Below, in pieces: positions 1-11,732 of a stretch of 64,000 bases of DNA. Under the pieces are notes generated by a model. That model was not told the DNA's origin and did no database searches. It worked only from the letters and a program-made list of their open reading frames with translations. The position numbers and the translations under genes are program-made. The stretch covers positions 186,001 through 250,000 of the forward strand of contig NC_012874.2 of assembly GCF_000003195.3 (NCBI RefSeq), given 5' to 3'. The DNA comes from Sorghum bicolor (taxonomy: Eukaryota > Streptophyta > Magnoliopsida > Poales > Poaceae). Numbering within the stretch: position 1 is the stretch's first letter; each line of letters begins with the position of its first letter.

Positions 1-1040
1 CGGTTTGAGTCTTCAACTTGGCACAAATACTTATATTTTTTTAGATTTATTAAGGATTTAACGACGTTATGCTTTCAGTGGTAGGAGATGTCATCGTCTG
101 TTGCGAAGCGCCCGTGGTGACTTTGTGAATTTCGAGATCTGTCAGATTAGTCCTTCGGAGCTGCTCATAGAAATAGGATGAGTGTGCATGCGTTATGAGC
201 TTCTGCGTTATACTGTGTAATTCGCAAATGATGATGATATGTTCTGTGATGGTGCTACATTACGATAGATCATGTAGGGCCCCGCAAAGATACGTTTTGA
301 ACTTAGCCTACCTATATGACCCTGTTTAGACTAATTAAAATAAATCATCAGTTCCTCCACTTCAGATTATGTTGTTTTGACTTTTCTAGATAAAAAAACT
401 TTAACTAATCCAGATAGCCTAGCTTAGAGTTTAGTTATAGTCTACCTTAAACTATTTAACCACTCAAAATTTTGATAAATGTTAGCTAGTCCCCTCTAGC
501 TATATTACAACATACAAAAATTTAGTTGATCTAGATAAGACCTATGTCTATACACTTTTTTGATAACCTATGTCTATACACTTAGTGCAACTCTGTCAGA
601 GTTTTCAAAACAAGCTGTCAACTAAAATTTGAGGGCTCGATCATAACCATAGGTCCAGTACTAGTAGGACCCTGTTCAAGCCCTCAAATCTCACCCTCCG
701 TCCTTTAATCTCGCGGGAGTCAACCCCCGTTCCTATTTGAGAATTGACTTGTTTAGCTTACTCCCGCACCCACTCTCCTCTTCCCCCCTCAATTTCGGCA
801 CCCCATTGGAACACAGACGCAGCCAGGATATGATGGGCAAGGGGCTATGTCCCCTGCACATAAGGATGCTATTGATGAGGGACATGTATGTAATAGAGAT
901 GCTTGCATTACACATTCATTCCTGTCATGAGTGGTCGTTTTTTAGACTCTTCCATGCATGATCATTTGAAAGAAAAGACCATACATATGTATCAGGTGAT
1001 GAAAGTAGAAAAACCTGAGGGCCAACATGTTTGGATTAGT
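1..1040. other. Intergenic, no gene seen
   Basis: AT-rich non-coding DNA. The only open frames are short and show no family resemblance. Fragments at about 300-540 and 1380-1800 resemble each other (shared wording such as the run around a tacgttttgag motif and the later ttagctagt motif), so this looks like degraded copies of one repeat. No TATA box, start or splice pattern could be tied to a gene. Confidence 0.5.
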
Positions 1041-1042
1041 CC

Positions 1043-1275
1043 TTGTTTAGTTGCCAAAAAATTCTGGGAAACGCTACTGTAGCACTTTCATTTGTATTTG
1101 ACAAACATTGTCGAATCATAGAGTAACTAGACTCATAAGATTCGTCTCGCAAATTATAGGTAAACTATGCAATTAGTTTTTATTTTTATCTATATTTAAT
1201 ACTCTATGTATGTGTCGCAATATTTGATGTGACGGAGAATCTTGAAAAGTTTTTGGTTTTTGGGTGAAGGCTTGA
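1043..1275. mobile_element. MITE, CTTGTTTAGTT family, copy 1
   Basis: A 230-bp copy of the small element that recurs through the window. It shows the left end ccttgtttagttgcc and the shared internal core (catttgtatttgacaaac, ggtaaactatgcaattag, atatttaatactc). The right end is poorly preserved. It has no coding capacity and is recognised from the internal family resemblance to copies at 2098, 3386, 25163, 37288 and 46965. Confidence 0.6.
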
Positions 1276-1479
1276 CGAATATGTTCCCTTACATGTGATT
1301 GGTTAGCAGTTGTAATAATAAGCAAATAGTATAAGTTTTGTCCAGAAAGGATGGATGAGTGGTACCTGTCAATGCCTCAATGGTGATGATATGTTCTATG
1401 CTGGTTTGCTACATTATGATAGATCGTGTTGGGGTCCAAAGATACGTTTTGAGCTTAGCCTCCTATAAATGACTCTGTT

Positions 1480-1670
1480 TACATTGATTAATTAAACTAA
1501 ATTACTACCCTTCCCATTATAAATTATAAATTATTTTGATTTTTTAGATACATTATTTTGCTATGCATCTAGATTTAGACTATGTCTAAATACACGCTGT
1601 AATAAAAAGTAGATATTTAAAAAGTCAAAACAACATATAATTTAGATACAGTGAAGAGAGGAGTAACGTA
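1480..1670. mobile_element. Degenerate Stowaway-like MITE
   Basis: The segment runs from a degraded ctacccttcccattataa end to a gaagagaggagta end, with an inner inverted match (ataaattattttgat against caaaacaacatataattt). This is the usual layout of grass Stowaway relatives of the ctccctccgtccc type, here heavily mutated. Boundaries are approximate. Confidence 0.4.
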
Positions 1671-2097
1671 AAAAAACCTTAATTAGCTAATCAGTAGTTT
1701 AGTTTATAGCCTACTTTAAAATATTTAATCACTCAAATTATAAAAGAAAATATTAGCTAGTTTGCTCTAGCTACTACAACTTATAAAAAAAAATTAGCTA
1801 ATCTAGGTGAGACTTTTGTCTAGATTATAAGACATGGTATTAAAATGGAGGAGGAGTAAGGAAGAGACAAAAAGATGCTTATCCGTGAAAAGGGCCAGGG
1901 TGCCTTTCGGACAAAAGTCGACCACATCAAGAGCAGCAAGGACCCTCAAGTAGTCGTCGACAGCCACCGCTGCCCGTTTGTTTGCCCTTTCACGTTCACT
2001 GCCTTGTGGGCCCCACATCCACTACAAGCACCGCAGACTAGCTGCAATATTGCTACGTGCACTCACCAAGACGCCCTCCGCTGAGAAAAGATATGTA

Positions 2098-2589
2098 GGC
2101 CTTGTTCAGTTGGCAAAATTGTTGAATTTTGGATAGCGTAGCACTTTTGTTTGTACTCCCTCCGTCCCAAATTATTAGTCATTCCAAGAATTTTGGAGAG
2201 TCAAAGTTTTTCAAGTTTGACCAAATTTATATAGCAAAATAATAACATTTTTTGTACCAACCAAGTATCATTAGATTCTTTGTTAGTTATATTTTCATAG
2301 TGTACCTATTTTATGACATAAATCTTTATATTTCTCTCTATATTTTTGGTCAAACTTAAAAATACTTTGACTCTCCAAGATTTTTGGAATGACTTATAAT
2401 TTAGAACGGAGGGAGTATTTGATAATTATTATCTAATTATGGACTAACTAGGCTCAAAAGATTCATCTCGCAAATTATAGGTAAATTGTATAATTAGTTT
2501 TTATTTTCATCTATATTTAATACTCTATGCATGTGCTGCAAGATTCGAAGTAACGGAGAATCTTAAATTTGTTTAGGAACTAAACAAGG
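2098..2589. mobile_element. MITE, GGCCTTGTTTAGTT family, copy 2 (host of nested Stowaway)
   Basis: The left end reads ggccttgttcagtt and the right end aactaaacaagg, making terminal inverted repeats. The internal sequence shares the family core (aattatggactaactaggctc, cgcaaattataggtaaatt). The element is interrupted between 2154 and 2417 by a Stowaway element, so this one inserted first. Confidence 0.75.
2156..2415. mobile_element. Stowaway-type MITE nested in copy 2
   Basis: Terminal inverted repeats ctccctccgtcccaaat / atttagaacggagggag are flanked by TA on both sides (2154-2155 and 2416-2417), the TA target duplication typical of Stowaway/Tc1-Mariner elements. The inner arms also pair (attccaagaattttgg against ccaagatttttggaat). 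About 260 bp and non-coding. Confidence 0.85.
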
Positions 2590-3094
2590 TTGTAGTCATT
2601 GAATTGACTACAGTAAATACAATTGTTTTTTTAATGAAGTGTTGTCTATGTATGTTGACATCTTTGAGCACACATATGTACAACAGGAAAACAATAATAC
2701 AACAAGACATGTGTATCATGATACTAAAACTAACATATATGTCTATATCTTAGTAAAGTTGAGGAGTCTACTTCTTCAAAGTTAAGAGAATACTAAAAGA
2801 ATAACAACTTGTATTCAGAAAAATTTCACCCTAAAGGAAAAAGAATCGTTATGTAACGTTCAGCCAAGATACGAAAGCGATGTATTACCATCAACAAAGT
2901 TGTAGAGCAGAGATATAACTAAACTACATTGGCTTGGTTGTGCCATCAACATCATTGTGTGCTTGGAGTGTAATTTTTCTATGATTTGAGTGAGCAAGAG
3001 CCATAGCAAAAAAAAATGTTAGATGGTTGCGGGTTAATATATGGCATGTAAAGTTGTTAACCATGTTGCTCTTACTACAACATGGTGTGGTGAT

Positions 3095-3350
3095 CTAGGC
3101 CCTTTTTGGCTGGTGCTGACACCTGATGCTGATGTTAATTTATTATGAGAGAAAAATATTATTTCATAGCTGAAAAATAATATTGATAAGTTTAAGCGAA
3201 TATGACTCTATAAAGGGTCTACTTGGCAGGGCTCCTCACAAGGGTATATGCTTTTTACTAAAAAAAACCGCTTCTTCACAAAAACGTTTAGCAGGGCTCC
3301 TCTGGAGGAGCCAGCGTCGGAAAGAAGCCCTGCTAAACAGGCTCTTGATG
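3095..3350. repeat. Small repeat fragments with agcagggctcctctggaggagcc palindrome
   Basis: A run of repeat-like pieces. One resembles a truncated element with the ggctggtgctgacacc end. Another holds a near-palindrome around the ggctcctctggaggagcc core at about 3290-3312, and agcagggctcc occurs in both orientations nearby. Assignment to a named family is not possible by eye. Confidence 0.35.
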
Positions 3351-3385
3351 TCTTCCTATGGTGGGCGAAAATATGTGATTCTAAT

Positions 3386-3629
3386 GGCCTTGTTTAGTTC
3401 ACCCAAAAAACCAAAAAACTTTTCAAGATTTTCCATCACATCGAATCTTACGACACATGCACGAAGCATTAAATATAAACAAAAACAAAAACCAATTGCA
3501 CAGTTTGCCTGTAAATCATGAGATAAAATTTTGAAGCCTGGTTAGTCCATAATTAGACAATATTTGCTAAATAAAAACGAAAATGTTATAATACCCAAAA
3601 TCAAAAAAAAATTGGAACTAAACAAGGCC
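3386..3629. mobile_element. MITE, GGCCTTGTTTAGTT family, copy 3
   Basis: A complete 244-bp copy with terminal inverted repeats ggccttgtttagttc / gaactaaacaaggcc and the internal core in opposite orientation to copy 1 (ccataattagacaatat, aaccaattgcacagtttg). It lies about 860 bp upstream of the D53 start codon. No coding capacity. Confidence 0.8.
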
Positions 3630-3828
3630 TCAAGAAACTGGGTGCTGCATGTGTACGTGTTGCAATTTGGGAGAGGATCTAGGTGTCGATCTTTCGGAAA
3701 GAATGACGAGCCACTCACAGCACACAGTGGAAGAAAGAACAGAGCGCAGCAGCAGCGCAGGGGTGGGTATCCAGATCCACAGCAGTGGAAAAAGCGAGGC
3801 ACGGGGTGCTCTCCACCGAGGCTATTAT

Positions 3829-4000
3829 GTTTAGTTTAAAAAATTTTACAAAATTTTTCAAATCTAACAGCGTATGTATAGAATATTAAATATAAATAAA
3901 AAATTGATTATATAATTTAGCTATGATTTATGAGATAAATCTTTTAAGTCTACTTAGTCTATAATTAAATGATATCTATCAAATATAAATAAAAACCAGG
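3829..4000. mobile_element. Degenerate MITE of the same family
   Basis: A shorter and more mutated copy beginning tgtttagtttaaaa and ending near aaaaaccaggcc. It has the recognisable core attgattatataatttag and agataaatcttttaag. It abuts the presumptive D53 proximal promoter. Confidence 0.5.
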
Positions 4001-4045
4001 CCCGAATTTCCCACAAATACACCAATGCCATACCATACCAGGTGC

Positions 4046-4116
4046 GTGGGCCCCGCCGCATCACCATCACCCCCAGGCCCATGCACTGCTTGCCGTGAGT
4101 GACGCGTGGGGCCCAC
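4046..4116 (+). promoter_or_regulatory. Two TCP/site II-like motifs upstream of D53
   Basis: GTGGGCCCC lies at 4046-4054 and the near-palindrome GTGGGGCCCAC at 4106-4116. The second matches the class I TCP consensus (GTGGGNCC) on both strands. Both sit 370-440 bp before the D53 start codon. The motif match is visible; regulation by TCP factors is inference. Confidence 0.4.
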
Positions 4117-4253
4117 CGTAGCAGCAACGACATCTCCCAAAAGCATCAGCAGCAGCCTTCTGCGCCAGCAATTTTGTTTTTTTTTTCTTTTTTTTTCCCT
4201 CCACTGAAAAAAACAGGGAAAGCAGAATAAAAGATGAATAGAAAATGGTGAAG

Positions 4254-4275
4254 ATATATATATATATAAAATAGA
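4254..4275 (+). promoter_or_regulatory. D53: Probable TATA region of D53
   Basis: An alternating tatatatatata run leading into tataaaata lies about 215 bp before the D53 ATG and is followed by a C/T-rich leader typical of grass 5' UTRs. It is the only good TATA candidate between the last MITE and the start codon. The run could also be a simple microsatellite. Confidence 0.45.
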
Positions 4276-4487
4276 GCAGCAGCAGCACCTGCCCCATTTC
4301 CCATTTCCCATTCCCTGCGAGTCCTCTCATCAACTGGTGGAGCAAGGAACGACAACAACCACCTCCACCTTTTTGCGCAGCCACCCTCCGCCTTGCCGTT
4401 ATTTCCCCTTTCACTCCTCGCGTTTTTACACTTGGCTCCCATGCCCAGTCAAATCTAATCCCAATCCACTCCTCCCCTCCCCCCGCC

Positions 4488-7400
4488 ATGCCGACGCCGG
4501 TGCCCGCCGCGCGCCAGTGCCTCGCCCCGCCCGCCGTCACGGCGCTCGACGCCGCCGTCGCCTCCGCGCGCCGCCGGGCGCACGCGCAGACCACCTCCCT
4601 CCACCTCATCGCCTCGCTGCTCGCGCCCACCGCCGCCCCGCTGCTCCGCGACGCGCTCGCCCGCGCCCGTAGCGCTGCCTACTCGCCGCGCCTCCAGCTC
4701 AAGGCGCTCGACCTCTGCTTCGCCGTCTCCCTCGACCGCCTCCCCTCCACCCCAACCTCCTCCTCCGCCTCCAGCAGCAATGACCAGCACGAGCCCCCCG
4801 TCGCCAACTCCCTCATGGCCGCCATCAAGCGCTCCCAGGCCAACCAGCGCCGGAACCCGGACACGTTCCACTTCTACCACCACCACCACCAGGCGGCGGC
4901 GTCCACCAACGCCGTCAAGGTCGACCTCTCCCACCTCGTGCTCGCCATCCTCGACGATCCGCTCGTCAGCCGCGTCTTCGCCGACGCCGGCTTCCGCAGC
5001 AACGAGATCAAGGTCGCCATCCTCCGCCCCGCGCCGCCCGTCCCGCTGCTGGCCCGCGCCGGCCTCCCCACGCGCGCCCGCCCGCCGCCGCTCTTCCTCT
5101 GCAGCTTCGCGGCCGCGGACGACGCCGACGTCCCCTCGCCCGCCGGAGCCGCGCCGGGGGAAGACAACTGCCGCCGCATCGCCGACATCCTCGCCCGCGG
5201 ACGCAACCCCATGCTCGTCGGCGTCGGGGCCGCGTCCGCCGCTGCAGACTTCGCCAACGCGTCACCGTACCGCATCCTCCCCGTCGGCCCTGCCTCCGTC
5301 AATCAAAATCAAACGGACCTCCTCGCCGTCGCGACGCCCGGTTCTGGGATCATCTTCAGCATCGGTGACCTCAAGGACCTGGTGCCCGACGAGGCCGACC
5401 TGCAGGACGCGGCTCGCAGGGTGGTGGCGGAGGTCACGCGCCTGCTCGAGACGCACAGAGCGGCCGGCCGCCACACGGTCTGGGTCATGGGCTGGTCGGC
5501 CACCTACGAGACCTACCTCGCCTTCCTTTCCAAGTTCCCGCTCGTCGACAAGGACTGGGAACTCCAGCTGCTGCCAATCACCGCCGTGCGCGACGCCGGC
5601 CCTGCAGCCGGACTCGTGCCTCCTCCAGCTCCAGCAACCACGGTTGCTGCCTTGTCCATGCCTGCCACTACAAGGTACTACTCCTTTTCTATCCATCGCC
5701 AGATCACTTGTTTATTTTTTTTTATTGTGCATCCATGTGCGGCGATTGCTGTGCTAGTAGTCTATCACAAGTGTTTGCTTGTCACCACGAGTACTGTGAT
5801 TACTTTATGACACTGTTCTTGACTAGTTTAATGTTTTGTAGACTGGAGTTGTGTGCTTGCCCTTTCTAGTATGATGTTTCCACACATGTCTGATAGCCTC
5901 ATTTGGACATCTTACAGTTTGAGTCTTGTATAATATTTCCTTCTCTTGTGGAAGGAGTTAATAACAAGGCGTAACATGTGCTGTTTGTTGCAAAGTGACA
6001 TAGCTACCAGACGACTCTTGTTTATGTTTTTCAAGTCATGCTCATTAGCATCGGCAGGATCTAACAGTTCCACTTGTAATTTGCAGCTTCATGGAGTCGT
6101 TTGTTCCTTTTGGAGGTTTTCTGTGCGATCCCTATGAAGCAAATTCCTGCCCTCAGGCCCTGCGATGTCAACAGTGCAACGATAGATATGAGCAAGAAGT
6201 TGCAACTATCATTAGAGGAAGTGGCATTACAGCTGAAGCTCACCAAGATGGTCTACCATCCATGCTGCAGAATGGCAGCATGATGGGTCCTAACAATGGG
6301 TTTGATGTGCTCAAGGTGTGAGGCTACTTCTATCTTTTAGAATTTTGAAGTTAAATAGTGAATGCAACTTGTACAGCTTGCTGATAGATGAATAGTTTTC
6401 GATTTGATTGGTATAAAAGATGTACAGTTTTTCTTCAGTGCAGGTTAGAGATGATCAGATGGTATTGAGTACGAAAATACAGAATCTGAAGAAGAAGTGG
6501 AATGAGTACTGCCTACGACTCCATCAAGGTTGCAATAGGATCAACAGAGATCCATGCCAGTTATTTCGACATCACATCGATGTTCGACAAATAAATGCAG
6601 ACCTTGTATTGAACCTTCAAGTCAGGCAATCAAAGAGTGATGAACCCCTTCAAGATAGGGCTGTGCCATCCCAACATAGCAACTCATCACATTGCGACAA
6701 CCCTGAAGATCATGCGGCACCATCATCTGCTGCACCTGTGGCCACTGACTTGGAGTTGGCCACCCCTCGTGGATCTTCTTCCAAGGATTCAAGTATTGCA
6801 CTGTGTAAACATGTAAAGGATGCTGAAGGGTCGATCCAGCTGATGCCCAAGAAGGTTGATGATCTGAATCTTAAGCCTCACTTCTCTGTACAGCCTTACA
6901 CTTGCTTCAGGAGTTCCTTAAATCGGGATCAAACTTCACCTAGTGCTCTGCATTCAGCAGCTTCAGGGGGTGCTTCTGCCTTTGGCCAATGGCAGAGGCC
7001 TTCACCCCTCCCAGCACAAAGTTATGATTTGAGCAATTACAAGCTACTCATGGAACGTCTGTTTAAGGCTGTTGGGAGGCAGGAGGAAGCCTTGAGTGCT
7101 ATTTGTGCATCCATTGAGCGGTGTAGGTCAATGGAGAGGCGTCGTGGTGCAAACAAGAAGAACGACATATGGTTTAGTTTTTATGGCCCGGATAGCATTG
7201 CCAAGCGGAGAGTTGGTGAGGCACTTGCTGAGCTGATGCACGGTGGCTCAGAGAACCTGATATATCTGGACCTAAGCCTCCATGACTGGGGTAACCCCAA
7301 TTTCAGAGGAAAGCGTGCCACAGACTGTATAGCTGAAGAGTTGAGAAAGAAGCGTCATTCAGTTATCTTCCTTGACAATATTGACAGGGCTGACTGCCTT

Positions 7401-8282
7401 GTTCAGGAGAGCCTGATTCATGCCATGGAGACTGGCAGGTACAAAGATTTGCATGGGGGACGGGTGGCTGACCTTAATAACTCGATTGTGGTGTTGTCTA
7501 CAAGAATGATCCAAGGATGTCAGGACGCCTCTCTTGGGATGGAAGAGGACAATGCTTTTTCAGAAGAAAAGGTTGTGGCAGCTCGTGGACATCAACTGAA
7601 GATCATAGTTGAGCCAGGCACAGCCAACATCGGTGAAGACCCTGGAGGCAAAGTTGTAGTTTCCTCAAGGCATTCCTTGAGAAACAGTCAAGCATCTTTG
7701 TTCTCTAGTTCTTTGAGTAAGCGGAAGCTCCACATCTCTGATGGGCAAGAAAAGACAGCAGAATCACCGAGCACTTCAAAGCGACTGCATAGAAGATCAA
7801 GCGTTCCATTCGACTTGAACCTCCCAGGTGATGAGGCTGAAGCCCATGATGGTGATGATGACAGCAGTAGCAGCCATGAGAACTCGTCCGGTGATCCAGA
7901 GGGATCTGTGGGCAACCTCTTACGTTCAGTGGATGAGTCAATCAATTTCAAACCATTTGACTTTGGCAAACTTTGTGAGGACATCCTGCAGGAGTTTAGC
8001 AGTACAATGAGCAAGACTCTAGGCTCCAGGTGCAGGCTGGAGATCGACGCTGTGGCTATGGAGCAAGTAGTGGCAGCGGCATGGGCATCCGATTCACATG
8101 AGAAGAGGCCTGTGCGGACGTGGGTGGAGCAGGTGTTTGCCAGGACCCTTGAGCAGCTGAAGGTCAGGTGTAAGAATTTGAGTAGCTCTACTCTGAGATT
8201 GGTTGCCTGTGAGGATGAAATGCCGGTAAAAGAAGATGCTTTTGGAGCTTTCCTTCCCTCGACAATAATTCTGGATTGGTGA
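4488..8282 (+). CDS. D53: DWARF53-type SMXL protein, strigolactone-signalling repressor (3 exons)
   Basis: Exons 4488-5674, 6087-6315 and 6444-8282 join in frame (donors ag/gtacta and aag/gtgtga; acceptors ttgcag and gtgcag) to give 1,084 residues. Residues 1-180 are the double Clp-N region (PTPVPAARQCLAPPAV start, RRRAHAQTTSLHL, SNSLMAAIKRSQANQRR-like stretch). The C-terminal half is the degenerate AAA+ ATPase region (LSNYKLLMERLFKAVGRQEEA; IFLDNIDRAD). Three EAR-type motifs are visible: LVLNL (526-530), DLNL (612-615) and FDLNLP (928-933), which in this family recruit TOPLESS corepressors. In rice, D53 is a nuclear target of the D14-SCF(D3) strigolactone receptor complex; its loss relieves repression of branching genes. 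The segment where rice D53 reads RGKT reads RGKR here (760-763). The gene appears intact. The first exon is very GC-rich, as in other grass genes. A D53 paralogue of the same clade cannot be excluded. Confidence 0.93.
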
Positions 8283-8617
8283 TGGTGATATGTGTCTGTA
8301 TAGGGTTTGCATTATTGCTAGCTGTAAGTATTGTTAGCATATAGTACTGGTTGGCCACCCCACCCACCCATAGTCCATAGTAGCATATAGTAGTGTACTA
8401 GTATAGCATCATATCATTATTTGGTCGCTAAAAAATAATGTAATTAAGCTGTATGTACGTACGTAGTCTAGCAAGCTACTCGTTGAAGTCGATGACTCGG
8501 GGCTTGGCAAATTAGGCAGGGTCTGTCATCAGATCATGAGGTTCTGACCCCTTAGCTACTTCAAAGCATCACAAGCTGTATTGTGATCATGGTTCGTCCC
8601 TCTGATTGATGGTTCTG

Positions 8618-8623
8618 AATAAA
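8618..8623 (+). terminator. D53: Candidate polyadenylation signal of D53
   Basis: An AATAAA hexamer lies about 335 bp after the D53 stop codon, followed by a T/G-rich stretch (ttgtattgttgc). This is the best plant poly(A) signal in the 3' flank. Confidence 0.45.
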
Positions 8624-8639
8624 TTGTATTGTTGCTCGG

Positions 8640-9248
8640 ACGTGTGTATATTTGTTAATGTATTTGCAAGGCCATGATGGCCTTTCTTTGTGGAATTCCA
8701 TATCCTGATGCAATTCAAACTGGCCGACAACTTGCATTGTTTCTGTGGTGCTGATTAGCTAGGCTGGTCAAGCCTCTTTGTGACGCACTCTTCTGAGTTA
8801 GTCTTAACAGAGAAGTTTATGTTGAGAGGTTTGCACTGTCCCTGTGAGAAGTTTGTAAGCTTTGCTATTGACAGTAAGATGATATTAATAAGACCTTTAT
8901 CATGTCATATTGAGAAAGTTAGTCTTAACATTCTATTTGGTGCTCTTATTTTCAGATTATTTGCTTGACTTGAAGGGTTTAGGGTTTAATCCATCACTAA
9001 AGGAAGTTGGAATGGATATTTTTACACTTCAACCTGTGAGGCAACCTGAATCTTGTTATTTGTTCACCATCGGTTTTCCTGTTAGATGCATGTCTATTGA
9101 ATATTGATTACAATGGGACAACAGAAACTTTCTCTCATATCAGCTCTGCTGTTCAATAATCCCCCTCTGTGCACCTTGCAACCGAAAATGATTTTAGCTT
9201 TGGTGTACGGTAGTATTCCATTCATCCAACCAAACAATTTGTTTGCAG
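8640..9248. other. Intergenic gap, no gene seen
   Basis: Non-coding DNA between the D53 3' end and the RST-domain remnant. I looked for upstream WWE or PARP-like exons belonging to the remnant and saw none. The short open frames have no recognisable content. Confidence 0.4.
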
Positions 9249-11120
9249 GTAATCTGTGAAACAGGTGAAGGACCAACTTCCCCATGGATATCATTCAGAG
9301 TTCTGTTTGCAGTTATTCAAGACAATATATCATCAGTGGCAAGGGAGCTTCTCATCCATCATTATGAGGAGCTGAAGGTACTATAAGCTTGAAAAGTTAA
9401 AGTTATAAGGTAGGTCTTTATTGTGGTTTGTATGGTGTGTGCTGAACCACCGTTTCAATCTTTCCACATGACAGGAAAGCATAATAACTCGCCAAGAAAT
9501 GGTGAAGAAAATGATAATAATAGTTGGAGAGAGAGTACTTTTGGAGGCCTTGAAGAAGCTTCATTACTGTGTAAGTTCATAGTTGCATGCATTTTCTTGT
9601 TTCATGTCAAACCTGAGGACCTTTCGAGACTTGTGTTATACAAGTTCAAGCTTGTATAGGAAGGACTTGGTAACACATTTTGTTTCCCAATTTCACCGTA
9701 ATAACCTGCTAAAGGTTGTTTTACTAAATGCTGATTGCATGAGCCTGGCTGCATAACAGAAGGCTTCTTTTCAGTTTTGAAACCCAAACCTGTATCTTTT
9801 TTTGAAGCAAAAGCAATTGATTTGTGTCTCATGAATAGTATGGACATGCAACTGTTTCCATACAAATTAGTCATAACAAGGCTGTTATGTGCTTAATCTA
9901 CTTTTAACATTTCTAATAGTTGAGTTGTTTGATGGTTCATGGTAAGCGAGATTGATAGGAAATTATCAAATAACTTCATGCCACTTGAGCACTAGTAGTT
10001 ATGTGCAAAGAGAAACTATTACAATTAGGGATGTTCAACCAATGGTTTATGGGTCTAGTCAAAACCTTCCTTATCCTTAATTGCTCCACTTGCTTAGACT
10101 TGATGATTGACCAGTTTGTAATGGTTTGAAATAACCTGTTTGTCCAGCCGTCGTACAATATTTTTTTTTACTCTTCTCAGGATGATCTTAAGTGTTCCAA
10201 ATAAGTAATGTGCACTACCTTTTTTCTTACTGGCATCTACATTACTTTCTTATTGTCTTCTTTTTGCAGCCATCATTGTGGTACAAGCCTTCTGTTGAAG
10301 CAGTATCTAGTGATTCTGTAATGGCAGCACCAGAACAATTATCCTTGGATAAGGCAGGTGGAGATTGTTGATTGACTCTGAGGGTTAACCATGCTGATTC
10401 ACATGCACCAAATGCTGTGTCTGAACATGCCACAGTTGTTAGCACCAAAGGATGTGATACCCTTGCAGCGGATATGGTGCCCAAACGTCAAGATTTATTC
10501 TGCTGTTGCCATGTGTGGGGCTTGTACAAGTGCAGAGATCCTCCTGTACAGATGGTGCCACCTGGAAACTCTGCAACCTCGTGTGCCAGAAACCAAGATT
10601 CCTTTGTATTGTAGGGAGAGTGGCAGCCTTTTGAGGACAATTTCTGAAAGCTCTTCATCTCCTGGCGGGAAGTTTGCAAATCCGGCACACCAACCACAAG
10701 AACAGGACGTCCTTCTCTAGCACAAAGTTAATACCTCCCAAACCAAACCCATGGAGTTTCTGCTCCAGGCGTCACTACATGAATCTGCTGTACCAAGCTT
10801 TGGAAATTCCAAAAGTACAGGCGTGAAACAACTCAATTCTGCACCGAGAATGACACCTGAAGGCTAGAAATTCCTTTCCCTGGGTATTGCGTCACCTAGC
10901 CCAGCACCTCGTGATTTAGTAAAATGCCAGGCCAATTCGACAGTGGTTGCCATATCTCCAGTTCATGTGCCAGGTAAGCCTCTCTGTGCAAGACGATTGC
11001 TGCCTACCAAATATTATTGGATCATTAAGGTTGTCATTTCTGTGCAGGCCATGGAAAATCACCATCCATGAAGATCGAGGGCCATGATTCGCTGGTGCTG
11101 AGTGTGAAAAATTGAGGCAC
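9249..11120 (+). pseudogene. RST-domain (RCD1-SRO-TAF4) gene remnant
   Basis: Three consecutive exon-like blocks keep good splice signals and phase: 9249-9377, 9475-9570 and 10270-10371. Together they read SPWISFRVLFAVIQ, then RELLIHHYEEL, then ITRQEMVKKM and IIVGERVLLEALKKLHYC. This matches the RST domain of plant SRO/RCD1 proteins (SPW start, a pair of amphipathic helices, IVGE/D near the end), which binds transcription factors. After PSLWYKPSVEAVSS the frame meets a TGA at 10369. Coding-like sequence continues beyond it in shifted frames (10372-10720 and 10740-10975, with one internal stop) and one more spliced block follows at 11048-11116. No WWE or inactive PARP domain was found upstream, so the remnant is 5'-truncated. 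The gene may instead be a short, legitimately ending RST protein; the shifted downstream frames argue for decay. Confidence 0.55.
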
Positions 11121-11693
11121 CTAGTTCAGGGGCCAACCGTTTGAGAAAATGGTGTGCTGGCTTGCTCTGCAGATTGATTGCAACCTTTGAATCATGATGA
11201 AACATAATATAATGGTGCAAGGGAGGGGAAGGATCGGATATCCCTAATTTTTTTACAATTTAGTCCTTTTTCTGAAACAAATTTTATTTATGTCACTAAG
11301 GAACCAAATGCAAATTTATCTCAGAAAAAAGCTAAAAAAAAAAAATTGGGTGGAGATATGCCAACTTCCGAGACCTGCAACTCTACTTTGCCCTCACCCG
11401 CCGGTGGAGATTCTGTTTGCCATCATAGGTACTACCCTACCCCAATAGTCTAGTGCGATCACATGCTTCATAAGGTCTGGTTTTCAAAGGTCCATTTAAT
11501 TTTTAATTTTGATGATCAGGAATCCAGCAACCGTGGAAGCCGTAGGGCAGCTGGCCATATGGGAACCTGACGCGCGCAATCTCTTGGAACGTCGTGGCAT
11601 CCAGGACCAGCGCAGAGCCATCTCCACAAGCGCCACTTACAATGGATATCACCACCCCTGTTTGTTAGACAACAGATTTATTTGTGTTGTAAT

Positions 11694-11698
<5 letters not shown>

Positions 11699-11730
<32 letters not shown>
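11699..11730. repeat. (AT)n microsatellite
   Basis: About 30 bp of uninterrupted AT dinucleotides within the last intron of the CCD8-like gene, between its third and fourth exon blocks. A shorter AT run also flanks its second exon at about 17302-17317. Confidence 0.9.

Positions 11731-11732
<2 letters not shown>

Noticed and set aside
4780..5757. Long Ser/Thr/Arg/Pro-rich open frame overlapping D53 exon 1, and long minus-strand frames there
   Set aside because: They are shadows of a very GC-rich exon in other frames. Composition is repetitive and low-complexity, while the D53 frame carries the conserved motifs.
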